Shown here in pieces: positions 27,605 through 38,298 of a DNA stretch of 61,426 nt. The notes beneath the pieces are model-generated. The model did no database searches. It was not told the origin of the DNA and saw only the letters and a program-made list of their open reading frames with translations. The stretch covers positions 1 through 61,426 of the forward strand of contig CALTCK010000011.1 of NCBI GenBank assembly GCA_943842625.1. The letters run 5' to 3'. Position 1 is the first letter of the stretch; each line of letters begins with the position of its first letter. The translations under genes were made by a program, and so were the position numbers. The stretch is from an uncultured Flavobacteriaceae bacterium. Its GTDB lineage: Bacteria > Bacteroidota > Bacteroidia > Flavobacteriales > Flavobacteriaceae.

Positions 27605-30270
27605 ATGAACTTTAAAAATTATTTTTTACTATTATTCTTTACAGTATTTGTTTTTAAATCAAATGCTCAAGAATCTACACCTAACGTTCCTATGCAAGCT
27701 AATATTTTGGTTGAAGTAACTCCTGAGTATATTCCTTCCATAGCATCTAGGTTAGCTGATCTTCCACCTTACGTTGATGTTGCCAAAGAAGCAGCAGATA
27801 AAAGATCACTAGGTAATACCGTTATTATTGGAAAAGATCGTCAAACTAAAGATGATTATTTTTTAAGAAATAGGCATGAATCATCTCAAAGTGTTCGTGT
27901 AGCTCCACCAACTGTCGTGTTTGATGCTTATCAATCTGGCTCTACACCCACAGACCCATCAATGGCAATTGGTCCAAATCATGTGTTTGTAGTATTTAAT
28001 ACGGGTTTTGCAATTTATGATAAATCGGGAAACTTATTAGCAGGGCCATTAAGTCCAAATCCTACGATATTTCCGAGTAGTGGATGTTGTGATTTAACAG
28101 CTTCTTATGATGCTGCTGCAGATCGATGGGTAATTTCCTTTTTAGGAGGAGGTGCTCAAGTGGCAGTTTCTGATGGGCCAGACCCAATTAATGATGGATG
28201 GTACAACTACAACATCACAGCTATTAATGATTATCAAAAATTATCAGTTTGGAGTGATGGTTACTATATGACAGACAACACTGGTAGTAGTAATAAAGTT
28301 TGGGCGATGGAAAGAGCAGAAATGTTGGCAGGAAACTCAGCACAAATATTAGGGTTTAATTTACCAGGGTTACAAACTAGTGGATTTTACAGTCCACAAG
28401 CTCTTAATGTAAGTGATGCTAATATGCCTGCTTTTGGCGGAGCCACTTTTCTTTATCTTCAAGATGATGCTTGGGGAGGTGTTTCTACTGATCACGTAAA
28501 GCTATGGACTTTAGACATGGACTGGGATGCAGGAAACGGAACAATGAATGCTGCTATTGAACTTCCAGCAACAGAATTTATTTCAGTATTTGATGGAGGA
28601 AGTTTTTCAAACCTAACCCAACCAGGAGGAGGTTCAGCTGTTGATGCTTTGCAAGCAACCATTATGAATCAAGCACAGTTTAGAAAATTTGACACTTATA
28701 ATTCAGCGTTATTCAACTTCGTAGTTGATATGGATGCTTCAGGTGGAGAGTTGGCTGGTATTCGATGGTTTGAATTAAGACAAGATGCGGACAATGGACC
28801 TTGGTCGGTATACCAAGAAGGAACATATTCTGCACCAGATGGAAGGCATGCTTGGCACGGAAGTATGATTATGGATGGTTTGGGTAATATTGCAATGGGT
28901 TATACCTCTATGGCTGGTCCTACAACACCAAATCCAACAGACTTTAGAATAAGCTCTTATTATACGGGTAGATTTAATGGAGATACAAATGGCGTTATGA
29001 CGGTTAATGAAGAATTAATCGCTGCAGGTAATGCAAATATTCCAAGTACTCGATATGGTGATTATGGAAAAATGGATATTGATCCCTCAGATGATACTAC
29101 TTTTTGGTTTATCAATGAATACATGAATAGCGGACGTAAAGGAGTGGTTGGAGCTTTTCAACTTGTACCACCTCAAGCAGACGATATAGGAGTTAATGCA
29201 ATTACAGCACCTAATTCAGGACCTTTAGGGGCAGCAGAAAGTATTGTAGTAAATATTAGAAACTTTGGAAGCAACGATATTACCGATCCAGAAGTTCAAT
29301 ACATTCTTGATGGTGGTTCACCTGTTGTTGAAAGTTATTCAGGTACCATTGCTGCTGGAGGAACAGAGTCCTACACATTTACTGCAACAGGAGATTTTTC
29401 TGCAGAAGGAGATCATACTATTGTGTCAAGAACAAATTTAACTGGAGACACAAATCCTGCGAATGATGAAACTACAAAAACAATAACCAATGGAATACTT
29501 TATTGTACTGCAACAGCAACTTTAGGATGTAATGTAGATGGAATCAAGAAATTTGTATTAAATACAATTGATGCTGATGATGGTGCAAATGGATGTAACA
29601 CGGAGCCAGCAAATAGTCCTACAGGTTACGCAGACAGAACAGACTTATCAACAGAATTGAGTAATGAAGCAGGATCAAATGTATATACTTTACAAGCTCA
29701 ACAAAACTGGACTGGTGGTCCAGGTATTGAAGCTTTATCTGCTTGGATAGATTTTGATGATAATGGAACTTTTGAGGTGACTGAAAGATTAATTTCTGGA
29801 GAACTTTTTACTTCCGCTGCTGAGCTTGAGGATTTTACCCTTACAATCCCAGAAGGAGCTGCTTTAGGTTCTCACAGAATGAGAGTAAAAGCTATCGATA
29901 CATCAGCAGCTGGCGATATTTTAGATCCTTGTGCTGACCACGACTATGGTGAGGTTCAAGATTATACTGTGGTTATAGTTGGTATTTTAGGCGCTGAAGA
30001 TCCTGCTGATTTCTGAAGCAGAATTCACAGTGCTTAACCTCTCCAAATAACCAGTTTGATATTACTCTAACTACTGGTTTTGATGGAGTTGCTTCTGTAG
30101 CAATCTTTAACGTATTAGGCCAGGTGTTAGCATACAATAATTTAGAGAAGCAAGGTGATAGTTATGAATATCATCTAGATATGTCTTACGCTGACGCAGG
30201 TATTTACTTCGTTAGAGTGGGAGATAATTCTTCAAGAACTTATAAAACTGCAAAAATTATTGTTAAATAG
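27605..30270 (+). CDS. Secreted CARDB/GEVED-domain protein whose T9SS sorting domain is out of frame
   Basis: The start frame encodes 803 residues and stops at 30016. It has a signal peptide (FKSNAQ), a large beta-propeller-like part to about residue 520 (TDPSMAIGPNHVFVVFNTG, DYGKMDIDPSDDTTFWFINEYM), a CARDB-like Ig domain (DIGVNAITAPNSGPLGAAES), and a GEVED domain (WTGGPGIEALSAWIDFDDNG, DHDYGEVQDYTVVI). It then ends abruptly at GAEDPADF. A complete type A sorting domain follows in other frames: SEAEFTVL from 30012 in the second frame, then TSPNNQFDITLTTGFDG, VAIFNVLGQVLA, AGIYFVRVGDNSS and KTAKIIVK from 30034 in the third frame, stopping at 30270. Two one-base skips restore it. As written the protein would be exported to the periplasm but not passed on by T9SS. 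Confidence 0.85.
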
Positions 30271-30294
30271 TTTTTCAGCAAAATAGTTATTATT

Positions 30295-30326
30295 AAGAGC
30301 GGATAAACTATCCGCTCTTTTTTTAT
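30295..30326 (+). terminator. Rho-independent terminator
   Basis: An 11-bp stem (AAGAGCGGATA with TATCCGCTCTT) with a 3-base loop is followed by a T tract. It sits just after the stop of the restored sorting domain at 30270, which supports 30270 as the real gene end. The convergent gene ends at 30333. Confidence 0.85.
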
Positions 30327-30332
30327 CGAATT

Positions 30333-33300
30333 TTAAAAGTAGGCTCTTAATTGAACACTTCCTGTATGAATTGCCTTAAATGTCTCACTTTTTCTGCCAT
30401 TATAAGTTAGGTTGATGTCTAGGAACTTAGTAACGCTTTTTTGTAATAACAAACGCCAGGTTAGATTTGATATTAGGTTGAAGGCCTTCTAACATTTGAT
30501 AGGCAACTGGAGAGTAGGTGTTTCCATTAAAATTGTTATTGATATAATTTAGCTCACCGTTTACTGCAATTTTTTGAGCATTAGCATAATTAAAAGAAAT
30601 TCCTATTTTTTGTTGAATTAAAAGCTCAAAATTATTAAGTCGATTTTCTTTATTTAAATACTTATAAAATATATCAAATCGTGTTTTAGTACTCAATAAA
30701 TACGAAATTTTAGGATTAATTTCATAGGTGTCTAATTTATAGTTCCTAGTTTCAAAATTTTCGTTTAAACTTTTATTTTCAGCCACAATCCCCTTTAAAT
30801 TGAATAGCCAGTCATTCCAAATTTTATGATTAAAATTTAATTGATGACTTTTTAATTTCGATTTTGTTAAACCAATAGATAGAAAATTTTTATTAGAAGA
30901 CCTTATAAAGGTGTAAGAGGTGGTAAACTTTTGTTTTCCTTTATTAAAAAATAATACATTTCTAAAATTACTAACAGCTGCTAATTCGTTTTCTAAATAA
31001 TCTTCAAATGGATTGATGACAAAAACAGTATTATCCCTTCTAACTTTTTTATCAATTAAAAAGGAGGTTTGATTGAAAAAATGAGCTACTACCTTCTTAA
31101 ACCCTTTAATATTAAACCATTGTTGAGGGTTTAAAGTTAGCGTTTGACTAATTTTTGTTTGACTAATTTTAACAAATATTTGGTTGGGAAGAAGGATTCG
31201 AATATACTCAGCTTCATCCTGAAATTGAGCCAATTCAAACTCATCTAATTCTTGTATGTTGTTTTCGTTGTAATCATTCCATGTGTAAGTACCTTCTCCT
31301 GGCTCTACTTGAATGTAGGTAAATTCTTGTTGTGGTAAAACACCGTTATTAGTCTCTATTGCAGTATTTAAACGAATGCTATTTTTTAAAAATGATTGGT
31401 TATAAATTATTCTTGAATTTAAAGAATTTTCCTCCTCCTCCATTTCATCCTCTTTTTTTAAAATTCGATAATTTGCAAAAACAGCTAATTGAGAAGTCGA
31501 ATTATTTAGTATTCTAGATTTTAAATAGATGTTATTTGAAGTAGATACTCGTTTCAATTCGGAATCTCGAATACTGTCATTAATTCGATGTCGGAAGCCA
31601 ATTTCACTAAATACCTTGGTGCTATCTCCTAATCCCGAAAAAATTTCATAGGCATTAAATTTTTGACTGGAGGGAGTTAGACTGTCATTAATAATGGTTC
31701 GAATTTGGTTATTTTCGGTTGATAATTTTGCTCCAATCCAAGATTTCTTGAAAGAATAGGTCGCTAAATTGTGAACTCTAAAAAATTTAGAATTTAGTTC
31801 TGAGCCTTTGCTTTGAAGCGTACTTCCATTGGTTGTAAATTTAAAATTCTTAAATTTTAGGTTGATACCTAAAACATGTCTATTCCCAGAAAAATTTTCA
31901 GAAAAATCTAAGTTCTGAAATTCGTATCTAAAGTCACCAAAATTAGTATCTGAGTAATCTATACCGCCCACTACATATCGCTGATTTCCTAAAGGATTAT
32001 TGATATTCCAATCTCTATTAAACTCAACGGTATATAGTCTTTCAATGGTTTTGAAATCCTTATTTATATAATCTAATGTTGCAAAAGCGTCTAATTTTCT
32101 TTCTTCCGTAGTTTTTAATAATGTTTGATTGACCGTCAATTTTCCCGCGAAACCAGCATTGTCCGTATTATCAATATCAGAAAACAAATTAAGATCATTA
32201 TTACTTCCTGCTACTTCAAAACTTAGGGAGGTTTTTTCGTTTGGACGGTATGTGCCATTTACCCCACCTACCTGTATTTTAGAGGGAGCTGTTAATTGAA
32301 TTACGGGGGCATAATTTCCTTGTTTAACTCCGCTAATAGGAGGAGTATACTCATAAATACGATTAATAGCACTTGCCTCACTCAAGTACATAATCTCCTA
32401 AATTTTCTCCAATTAGTGTAAAACGAACATTGTAGAGTTCATCTTCAGGATTATTTGAAAAAATATAAGCTTCAGCTCCATCCACTTCATCAATCTTATA
32501 TAAAATCTTATTTTCGGAGTAGGTGTCTGGAATTGCAGATGGCGCAATCATTTGAGAGGAGTTATCACCAGCATTCTTTAAAATGTCAACTTGTGCTGAT
32601 GTTAAATTTTGTTGTAAAGGTTGGTTTTTTGAATCACTCTCGGAATAAATATAGGTTCCTAAGTCTAATTTTTTACTAGTATAATTAGCTCCGCCAAAAC
32701 CAATAAACCGTGTGTAGTTCCTATCGGTATATTGATATTCAACTCGGATTCTCATATTAGCAGTAACAGGGTAGGTTGCATTAAATTTTAGTTCACCTGC
32801 ATTGTAGTCAATCATATAATCTTCTCCTTCTCCTCTTTTTAAGAGCAATCCATTAACATAAACTCGTTCACTGCCTGACACAATTAAAATATATAATTCG
32901 CCATTAGGACCCACAAGTTTGTAAGGACCTTGATTACCTTCTTGCCCAACAAAGTTACTGCTTGAAAAAACACCTCTTACCAAAGCGCCAGCTGCAAATG
33001 TGTTTGTTTTGCCTCCGCTTTTATGATTGATGGTTCCACCTGCAGAAATTCCTTGAACTTTTTTTGTAAAATTCCCGAAATAACTGTTGTTATTAATTAA
33101 ATCAATATCTCCAGCTCTTATGTTCCAATTGTCACTATACAATTCGATAAAAATTTGATCAAATTCGTCTAAGCTTTGAGAATATCCTGCGCTTTGAGAA
33201 GGAATATTAGCATCTTGTATGGATGCTCGTATTGATACTTTATCATTTAGCTTTCCGGTAATTTGTAGATTTAAATTAGAGTTAACAACTGCGTTTTGAT

Positions 33301-33751
33301 TGTTACCTACAGTAATTCCTCGCGATATACTTCCTAAAGTATTAAGCCCGTCAAATGGTTTAAATTGATTTTTATTAGTACTTTCTTGTAGTGCATATAA
33401 TTTATTAATACTGCTACTACTTTTAACAATTGCACTGGTATCAACGATAAAATAATCTTTTGTTAAAAATTTAGGATATTTTAAATAACTTATTGTCAAG
33501 GAATCATTAGTATAAACTATACTCTTATCAAGAATTAGTCTGCTTTTAGAAAAATCTATTTGATAATTACGAGGACTAATAATTTGGCCTTTATTATTTA
33601 TAACTTTAAATCGAACGGGATTGATACTAACCTTATCAATTAGAATGGTGTCATTGATAGCCACTTTTATAGAAGTATAATTGCTAGGCAACTCTTGTGC
33701 AAAGCTAGCACTAAAACAAAAGCCAAAAAGCAAAAACAGCATGAACCTCAT
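30333..33751 (-). pseudogene. Large predicted outer-membrane protein, broken by two frameshifts
   Basis: Three consecutive frames on the minus strand form one protein of about 1138 residues. Piece 1 (33751-32378) has a signal peptide ending SFAQ and the segments LGSISRGITVGNNQNAVVNS and RAGDIDLINNNSYFGNFTKK; it ends GENLGDYVLE. Piece 2 continues as SEASAINRIYEYTPP in the next frame and runs to a stop at 30427. Piece 3, again one frame on, reads NLTWRLLLQKSVTKFLDINL, then GRKSETFKAIHTGSVQLRAYF and stops at 30333. Skipping one base at about 32383 and one at about 30460 joins them. The long second part has alternating aromatic strands and a terminal aromatic residue, as expected of an outer-membrane beta-barrel. 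The N-terminal region recalls SprA-like Bacteroidota surface proteins, a weak inference. Confidence 0.8.
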
Positions 33752-33890
33752 AAGTATATTCAGAGTTGAAATGAATGTAGTTATTATAAAACTAAAAGTT
33801 AGTCATTTTATTTTATAAATATTATTGCTAATAATTTCACAAATATACCTCCTAAAGAGTCAATCTTATTTATTTTAGTTTATTCTTAAA

Positions 33891-34667
33891 ATGAGCCTTA
33901 TGAAAATTATTTCTTATAACGTAAATGGTATACGAGCAGCTATGAAAAAAGGTCTAACGGAATGGTTACAACAAGCCAATCCAGATGTTATTTGCCTTCA
34001 AGAGACAAAAGCAATGGAAGACCAAGTGGCTGTTGAAGAGATTGAAAAAGCTGGATATCCATTTCGTTATTGGTTCAGTGCCCAAAAAAAAGGCTACAGT
34101 GGTGTAGCTATTTTCTGTAAAAAGGAACCCAAGCATATTGAATATGGTACTGGTATTGGAACTATGGATTTTGAGGGTAGAAATCTGCGAGTAGATTTTG
34201 ATGAAGTGTCGGTAATGAGTTTGTACCTGCCTAGTGGAACTAATTTAGCTCGATTGGAATTTAAACTCAATTATATGGCTCAATTTCAAGAGTATATTAG
34301 TGAACTTAAAAAGACAATTCCAAACTTGGTAATCTGCGGAGATTATAATATTTGTCATGAGGCGATTGACATTCATAATCCGGTCTCTAATAAAAACAGC
34401 TCTGGATTTTTACCGGTGGAAAGAGATTGGATAGGTAATTTTATCAACAGTGGTTTTATTGATTCCTTCCGATATTTAAATAAAGAACCGCATCACTACA
34501 CTTGGTGGAGTTATCGTGCAAATTCGAGAGCTAATAATAAAGGATGGCGTATCGATTATCATATGGTTTCAAAACCTTTACAAGAAAATATAAAAAGAGC
34601 AATTATTCTTCCAGACGCCAAGCACAGCGACCATTGTCCTTTAATGCTAGAATTAAACTTTAATTAA
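33891..34667 (+). CDS. xth: Exodeoxyribonuclease III
   Basis: A 258-residue EEP-family AP endonuclease and 3'-5' exonuclease acting in base-excision repair. Motifs are KIISYNVNGIRAA at the N-terminus, VICLQETKA with the metal-binding Glu, GYSGVAIF, CGDYNICHEAIDIHNP, and the C-terminal HSDHCPLMLEL with the catalytic Asp-His pair. The ATG at 33900 (MKIISYN) is the conventional family start; the one at 33891 adds three residues and both are possible. It is divergent from the outer-membrane protein gene and 7 bp ahead of the aldo/keto reductase gene. Confidence 0.95.
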   Translation: MSLMKIISYNVNGIRAAMKKGLTEWLQQANPDVICLQETKAMEDQVAVEEIEKAGYPFRYWFSAQKKGYSGVAIFCKKEPKHIEYGTGIGTMDFEGRNLRVDFDEVSVMSLYLPSGTNLARLEFKLNYMAQFQEYISELKKTIPNLVICGDYNICHEAIDIHNPVSNKNSSGFLPVERDWIGNFINSGFIDSFRYLNKEPHHYTWWSYRANSRANNKGWRIDYHMVSKPLQENIKRAIILPDAKHSDHCPLMLELNFN

Positions 34668-34674
34668 AATAATT

Positions 34675-35706
34675 ATGCAATACACCAATCTCCCAAATAC
34701 CGATATAAAAGTTAGTAAAATTTGTTTAGGTTCTATGACTTGGGGTGAACAAAACACCGAAGCAGAAGGACATGCTCAATTGGATTATGCTCTTGAAAGA
34801 GGTGTTAATTTTATAGATACTGCCGAGATGTATTCGGTGCCAGGAAATCCTAAAACACAAGGGAGTACCGAGTCTATAATTGGCACTTGGTTAGCAAAAA
34901 ACAACAATAGAGATCAGGTCGTGTTAGCATCAAAAATTACGGGACCACTTCGTTTTTTTGAGCACATTCGTAAAAATTTAAATTTTAGCAAGGAAGCCCT
35001 AAACGATTCAATAACCAAAAGTTTAAAGCGACTACAAACCGATTATTTAGATTTATATCAACTTCATTGGCCAGAGCGAGGTGTAAATGTTTTTGGAGTG
35101 AGAGACTATACTCATAATACCGAATGGGAAGATAATATCGCTCAGGTTTTAGAAACCTTAGAATCCTTTGTAAAAGAAGGAAAAATTAGACAAATAGGAT
35201 TGTCTAACGAAACACCTTGGGGAGTGATGCGTTATAGCGCAGAAGCCAAAAAAGGAGCTAAAAAAATGATTACCGTACAAAATGCATACAACCTTTTAAA
35301 TCGACGAGATGAAATTGGTTTATCTGAGGTTTTATTAAGAGAAGAAGTGGGATATTTAGCATATTCACCATTGGCTTTTGGAGTGCTGGCTGGTAAATAT
35401 TTAAACAATAACAAACCTGAAAATGCACGAGTAACACTCTTTCCAAACTACAGTCGCTACAGTAGTGAGCAATCTAATAAAGCAACTATGTTGTACAATG
35501 AAATTGCTAAAAAACATAGGATAAGCCTTACGCAAATGGCCTTGGCTTTTGTAACCCAACAGCCCTTTATGACTTCTAATATTATAGGGGCTACTAATTT
35601 AGACCAACTTAAAGAAAACATCGATAGTATCCATCTGCATTTATCGGATGAAATTATTGCAGAAATTAATGCGGTACATACTCAATTCCCTAATCCTGCT
35701 CCCTAA
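34675..35706 (+). CDS. Aldo/keto reductase (Tas-like)
   Basis: A 343-residue NADP(H)-dependent oxidoreductase of the AKR superfamily. It shows GSMTWGEQN, the catalytic set Asp-Tyr in DTAEMYS, Lys in ASKITG and His in QLHWPERG, and the NADP-binding end IIGATNLDQLKENIDS. The NTEAEGHAQLDYALERGVNF beginning and the PGNPKTQGSTE segment are those of the Tas group. The substrate is unknown. It is close behind xth and probably cotranscribed; the radA gene ends 5 bp beyond on the other strand. Confidence 0.9.
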   Translation: MQYTNLPNTDIKVSKICLGSMTWGEQNTEAEGHAQLDYALERGVNFIDTAEMYSVPGNPKTQGSTESIIGTWLAKNNNRDQVVLASKITGPLRFFEHIRKNLNFSKEALNDSITKSLKRLQTDYLDLYQLHWPERGVNVFGVRDYTHNTEWEDNIAQVLETLESFVKEGKIRQIGLSNETPWGVMRYSAEAKKGAKKMITVQNAYNLLNRRDEIGLSEVLLREEVGYLAYSPLAFGVLAGKYLNNNKPENARVTLFPNYSRYSSEQSNKATMLYNEIAKKHRISLTQMALAFVTQQPFMTSNIIGATNLDQLKENIDSIHLHLSDEIIAEINAVHTQFPNPAP

Positions 35707-35711
35707 TTAAT

Positions 35712-37073
35712 TTATCCAAATAGATGTTTTACTACATCATGGACCTTCGCCACTTTTATAATATTAATTTGATAATTGTTTTTTGGAATTTTACAGTATT
35801 TAGAAATAACGATAGATTTAAATCCTAATTTCTCTGCTTCGGTAATGCGTTGATCCACTCTTGTTACAGGACGCACTTCTCCTGCTAAACCAATCTCCGC
35901 GGCAAAGCACATCGATTTATCTATCGATATGTCAATATTAGAGGATAATACTGCGGCAATTACTGCTAAATCGATGGCAGGGTCATCTACTGTAATTCCT
36001 CCAGTAACATTTAGAAATACATCTTTAGCTCCCAATTTAAAACCAGCACGTTTTTCAAGAACTGCTAATAACATATTGAGTCGTTTGGCATTATAACCAG
36101 TGGCACTACGCTGCGGAGTACCATATACCGCTGTGCTAACAAGCGCTTGTATTTCGATCATTAAAGGACGCATTCCTTCTAAGGTTGCAGAAATAGCAGT
36201 TCCGCTAAGGTCTTCTTCATTTTTTGAAATGAGGATCTCTGAAGGATTGCTAACTTCTCTCAATCCGTTTCCTTGCATTTCATAAATTCCCAATTCATTG
36301 GTTGAGCCAAATCGGTTTTTTTGAGAACGTAAAATACGATATACGTGGTTTCGGTCGCCTTCAAACTGTAAAACAGTATCGACCATATGCTCCAAAATTT
36401 TAGGTCCTGCTATATTTCCATCTTTGGTGATATGGCCAATCAAAATAACAGGTGTATGAGTTTCTTTAGCAAATTTGATGAGCTCAGTAGTCGTTTCTCT
36501 TATTTGCGAAATGCTTCCGGGACTGCTTTCAATATAATCGGTATGAAGTGTTTGTATAGAGTCGATTACCAAAATATCCGGATTCAATTCTGCTATTTGA
36601 GAAAAGATATTTTGAGTTTTGGTTTCGGTTAAAATATAGCAGTTTTCAGAATCTGGATGAATTCGTTCGGCACGCATTTTAATTTGCTGCGCACTTTCTT
36701 CACCCGAAACATATAATGTTTTATAGGGTAATTGTAATGCTATTTGAAGCATTAAGGTACTTTTTCCAATTCCGGGTTCTCCGCCTAATAAGGTTAATGA
36801 ACCGGGAACAATCCCACCACCTAATACTCTGTTTAATTCGTTGTTTTTAGTGTTGAGTCTCGCTTCAGAAGTAGTGGAGATATCCTTTACTTTTTGAGAT
36901 TTAGAAACTCTTTTCGAGTTGGTTTCAGAAACTTTCCAGCTTACTTTTTCTGCTTTTTGAATTACTTCCTCAGCAATGGTATTCCACTCCTTACAAGCCG
37001 TACATTGTCCTTGCCATTTCGCAAAGGAGGTACCGCAGTTTTGACAAAAAAAGGTGGTTTTTACTTTAGCCAT
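35712..37073 (-). CDS. radA: DNA repair protein RadA
   Basis: 453 residues with the RadA layout: a C4 zinc finger (CQNCGTSFAKWQGQCTAC), a RecA-like ATPase core with Walker A GGEPGIGKST and the RadA-specific KNRFG (SQKNRFGST), and a C-terminal Lon-like domain (ATLEGMRPLMIEIQALV, NVTGGITVDDPAIDLAV). RadA is a DnaB-type branch-migration helicase for recombination intermediates. Its start overlaps the stop of the upstream esterase-like gene by one base, so the two are translationally coupled. Confidence 0.96.
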   Translation of the reverse strand: MAKVKTTFFCQNCGTSFAKWQGQCTACKEWNTIAEEVIQKAEKVSWKVSETNSKRVSKSQKVKDISTTSEARLNTKNNELNRVLGGGIVPGSLTLLGGEPGIGKSTLMLQIALQLPYKTLYVSGEESAQQIKMRAERIHPDSENCYILTETKTQNIFSQIAELNPDILVIDSIQTLHTDYIESSPGSISQIRETTTELIKFAKETHTPVILIGHITKDGNIAGPKILEHMVDTVLQFEGDRNHVYRILRSQKNRFGSTNELGIYEMQGNGLREVSNPSEILISKNEEDLSGTAISATLEGMRPLMIEIQALVSTAVYGTPQRSATGYNAKRLNMLLAVLEKRAGFKLGAKDVFLNVTGGITVDDPAIDLAVIAAVLSSNIDISIDKSMCFAAEIGLAGEVRPVTRVDQRITEAEKLGFKSIVISKYCKIPKNNYQINIIKVAKVHDVVKHLFG

Positions 37074-38227
37074 TAATATCCGAAATCTTCTTTAATTTTT
37101 TCTGCCCTATCTAACATTACGTCTATGGTAATAAAGTCCACTTCCTCTTTGTCATAAGCTGCCTGATAGATACGCATTGCTTTTTTTGCTTCTCCAGTCT
37201 CTTCATAATAACGCGCAAGATAATAATCCCCTAGAACCGTATTTGGATATTGCTTATTGGCTATTGTTGCTATTATTCGTAATGATTCCCATTGTTTCTT
37301 TTTTTCTGCAGCTTTAAAGGTAGCTAAATAATCATTTTCTCGGATAGGATTGGACAGCCCAAATAAATCTTTTATAGTAGCATATTTATCTATAAGATAT
37401 TGAGAAATTGGAGTTTTAAGGTTTAAGATTACATCTTTGTATTCTTCTTGACTTATTGGACGATACACTGCAAACATTTTTTCTAAAGCAGATGGAATAG
37501 CTCTAGCAACCAATGAATAATGAGTAGCTCCCTGGAAATTATCAAAATTATAATTAAAATTATCACTTTTTAATTCTTTAAGAGAAGCGTTTAACATTTC
37601 TGATAACTCCCTTAAATCTTTAATATCATCAGATCCAGTAGCTAAATAATAAAATGTTTTGCTTTGAATTTGAGGAATTCGTTCAGGAAGACGTTCATCC
37701 ATATAAGGAGCTAAATCTGGACTTAAATTAATATACCCGTTAAACATTGGAGGGTCTTTAAAAAGAAAATAATTAATAAAATTTGCTGTAAAATCATGAC
37801 CTACTGCAATGGTAAATTTTGCCGTTCGGTAGTTGTTATCAATAAAAGGAATTAATTCTAGGCCAATAAATTCAAAAAAATCGGCTCCAATTCCATCAGG
37901 CATAAAATTAGTACTATCATAATTGCAATCGTCGTAACGTTTTTCTCCTTGCATGATACCCACTACAATTGACTCAGGCATATCTTCCCAATAACTAAAA
38001 TAATCTACGTTTCCTGCAACAGGCTCAAATAGATAATTAGCATCCAATACGATTACAATTGGATATACTTTTTCGGTATTTGTTTCATAGTCTCTGGGAA
38101 GCTGAATTTTTAACCTTCTAGATTCATTAAGTTTATTAGATTGAAATTCTTCATAAATGATTTGAGATTGTGAGTAGTTTTCTAACCCGAAAAGTAAGCA
38201 TATAACTAAAAAACCAATTTTTTTCAT
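37073..38227 (-). CDS. Esterase-fold protein lacking the nucleophile, with TPR-like tail
   Basis: 384 residues with a cleavable signal peptide (ending NYSQ), so exported. Residues ~25-270 have the putative-esterase (EsteraseD/IroE-like) fold: RRLKIQLPRDYETN, YPIVIVLDANYLF, SIVVGIMQ, and INLSPDLAPYMDE. At the nucleophile elbow, however, the sequence is AVGHDFTANF, with Asp145 where family enzymes have Ser (GHSFGG). The distal His seems present (GATHYSLV). Residues ~300-384 look like one or two TPR-like helical repeats (NTVLGDYYLARYYEETGEAKKAMRIYQAAYD). A catalytic role is doubtful; a binding role is possible. The gene overlaps radA by one base. Confidence 0.8.
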   Translation of the reverse strand: MKKIGFLVICLLFGLENYSQSQIIYEEFQSNKLNESRRLKIQLPRDYETNTEKVYPIVIVLDANYLFEPVAGNVDYFSYWEDMPESIVVGIMQGEKRYDDCNYDSTNFMPDGIGADFFEFIGLELIPFIDNNYRTAKFTIAVGHDFTANFINYFLFKDPPMFNGYINLSPDLAPYMDERLPERIPQIQSKTFYYLATGSDDIKDLRELSEMLNASLKELKSDNFNYNFDNFQGATHYSLVARAIPSALEKMFAVYRPISQEEYKDVILNLKTPISQYLIDKYATIKDLFGLSNPIRENDYLATFKAAEKKKQWESLRIIATIANKQYPNTVLGDYYLARYYEETGEAKKAMRIYQAAYDKEEVDFITIDVMLDRAEKIKEDFGY

Positions 38228-38298
38228 AAAAAATAAATTATTCTTGAAAGATAACGATTTTTATAAATCATATATTTTTCAAGATGTAAAAAAAGATA

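Noticed and set aside
30427-32391. Separate 654-residue gene starting MYLSEASAIN
   Set aside because: It has no signal peptide, and its start continues the family sequence of the preceding frame after one skipped base, so it is a fragment of the larger protein.
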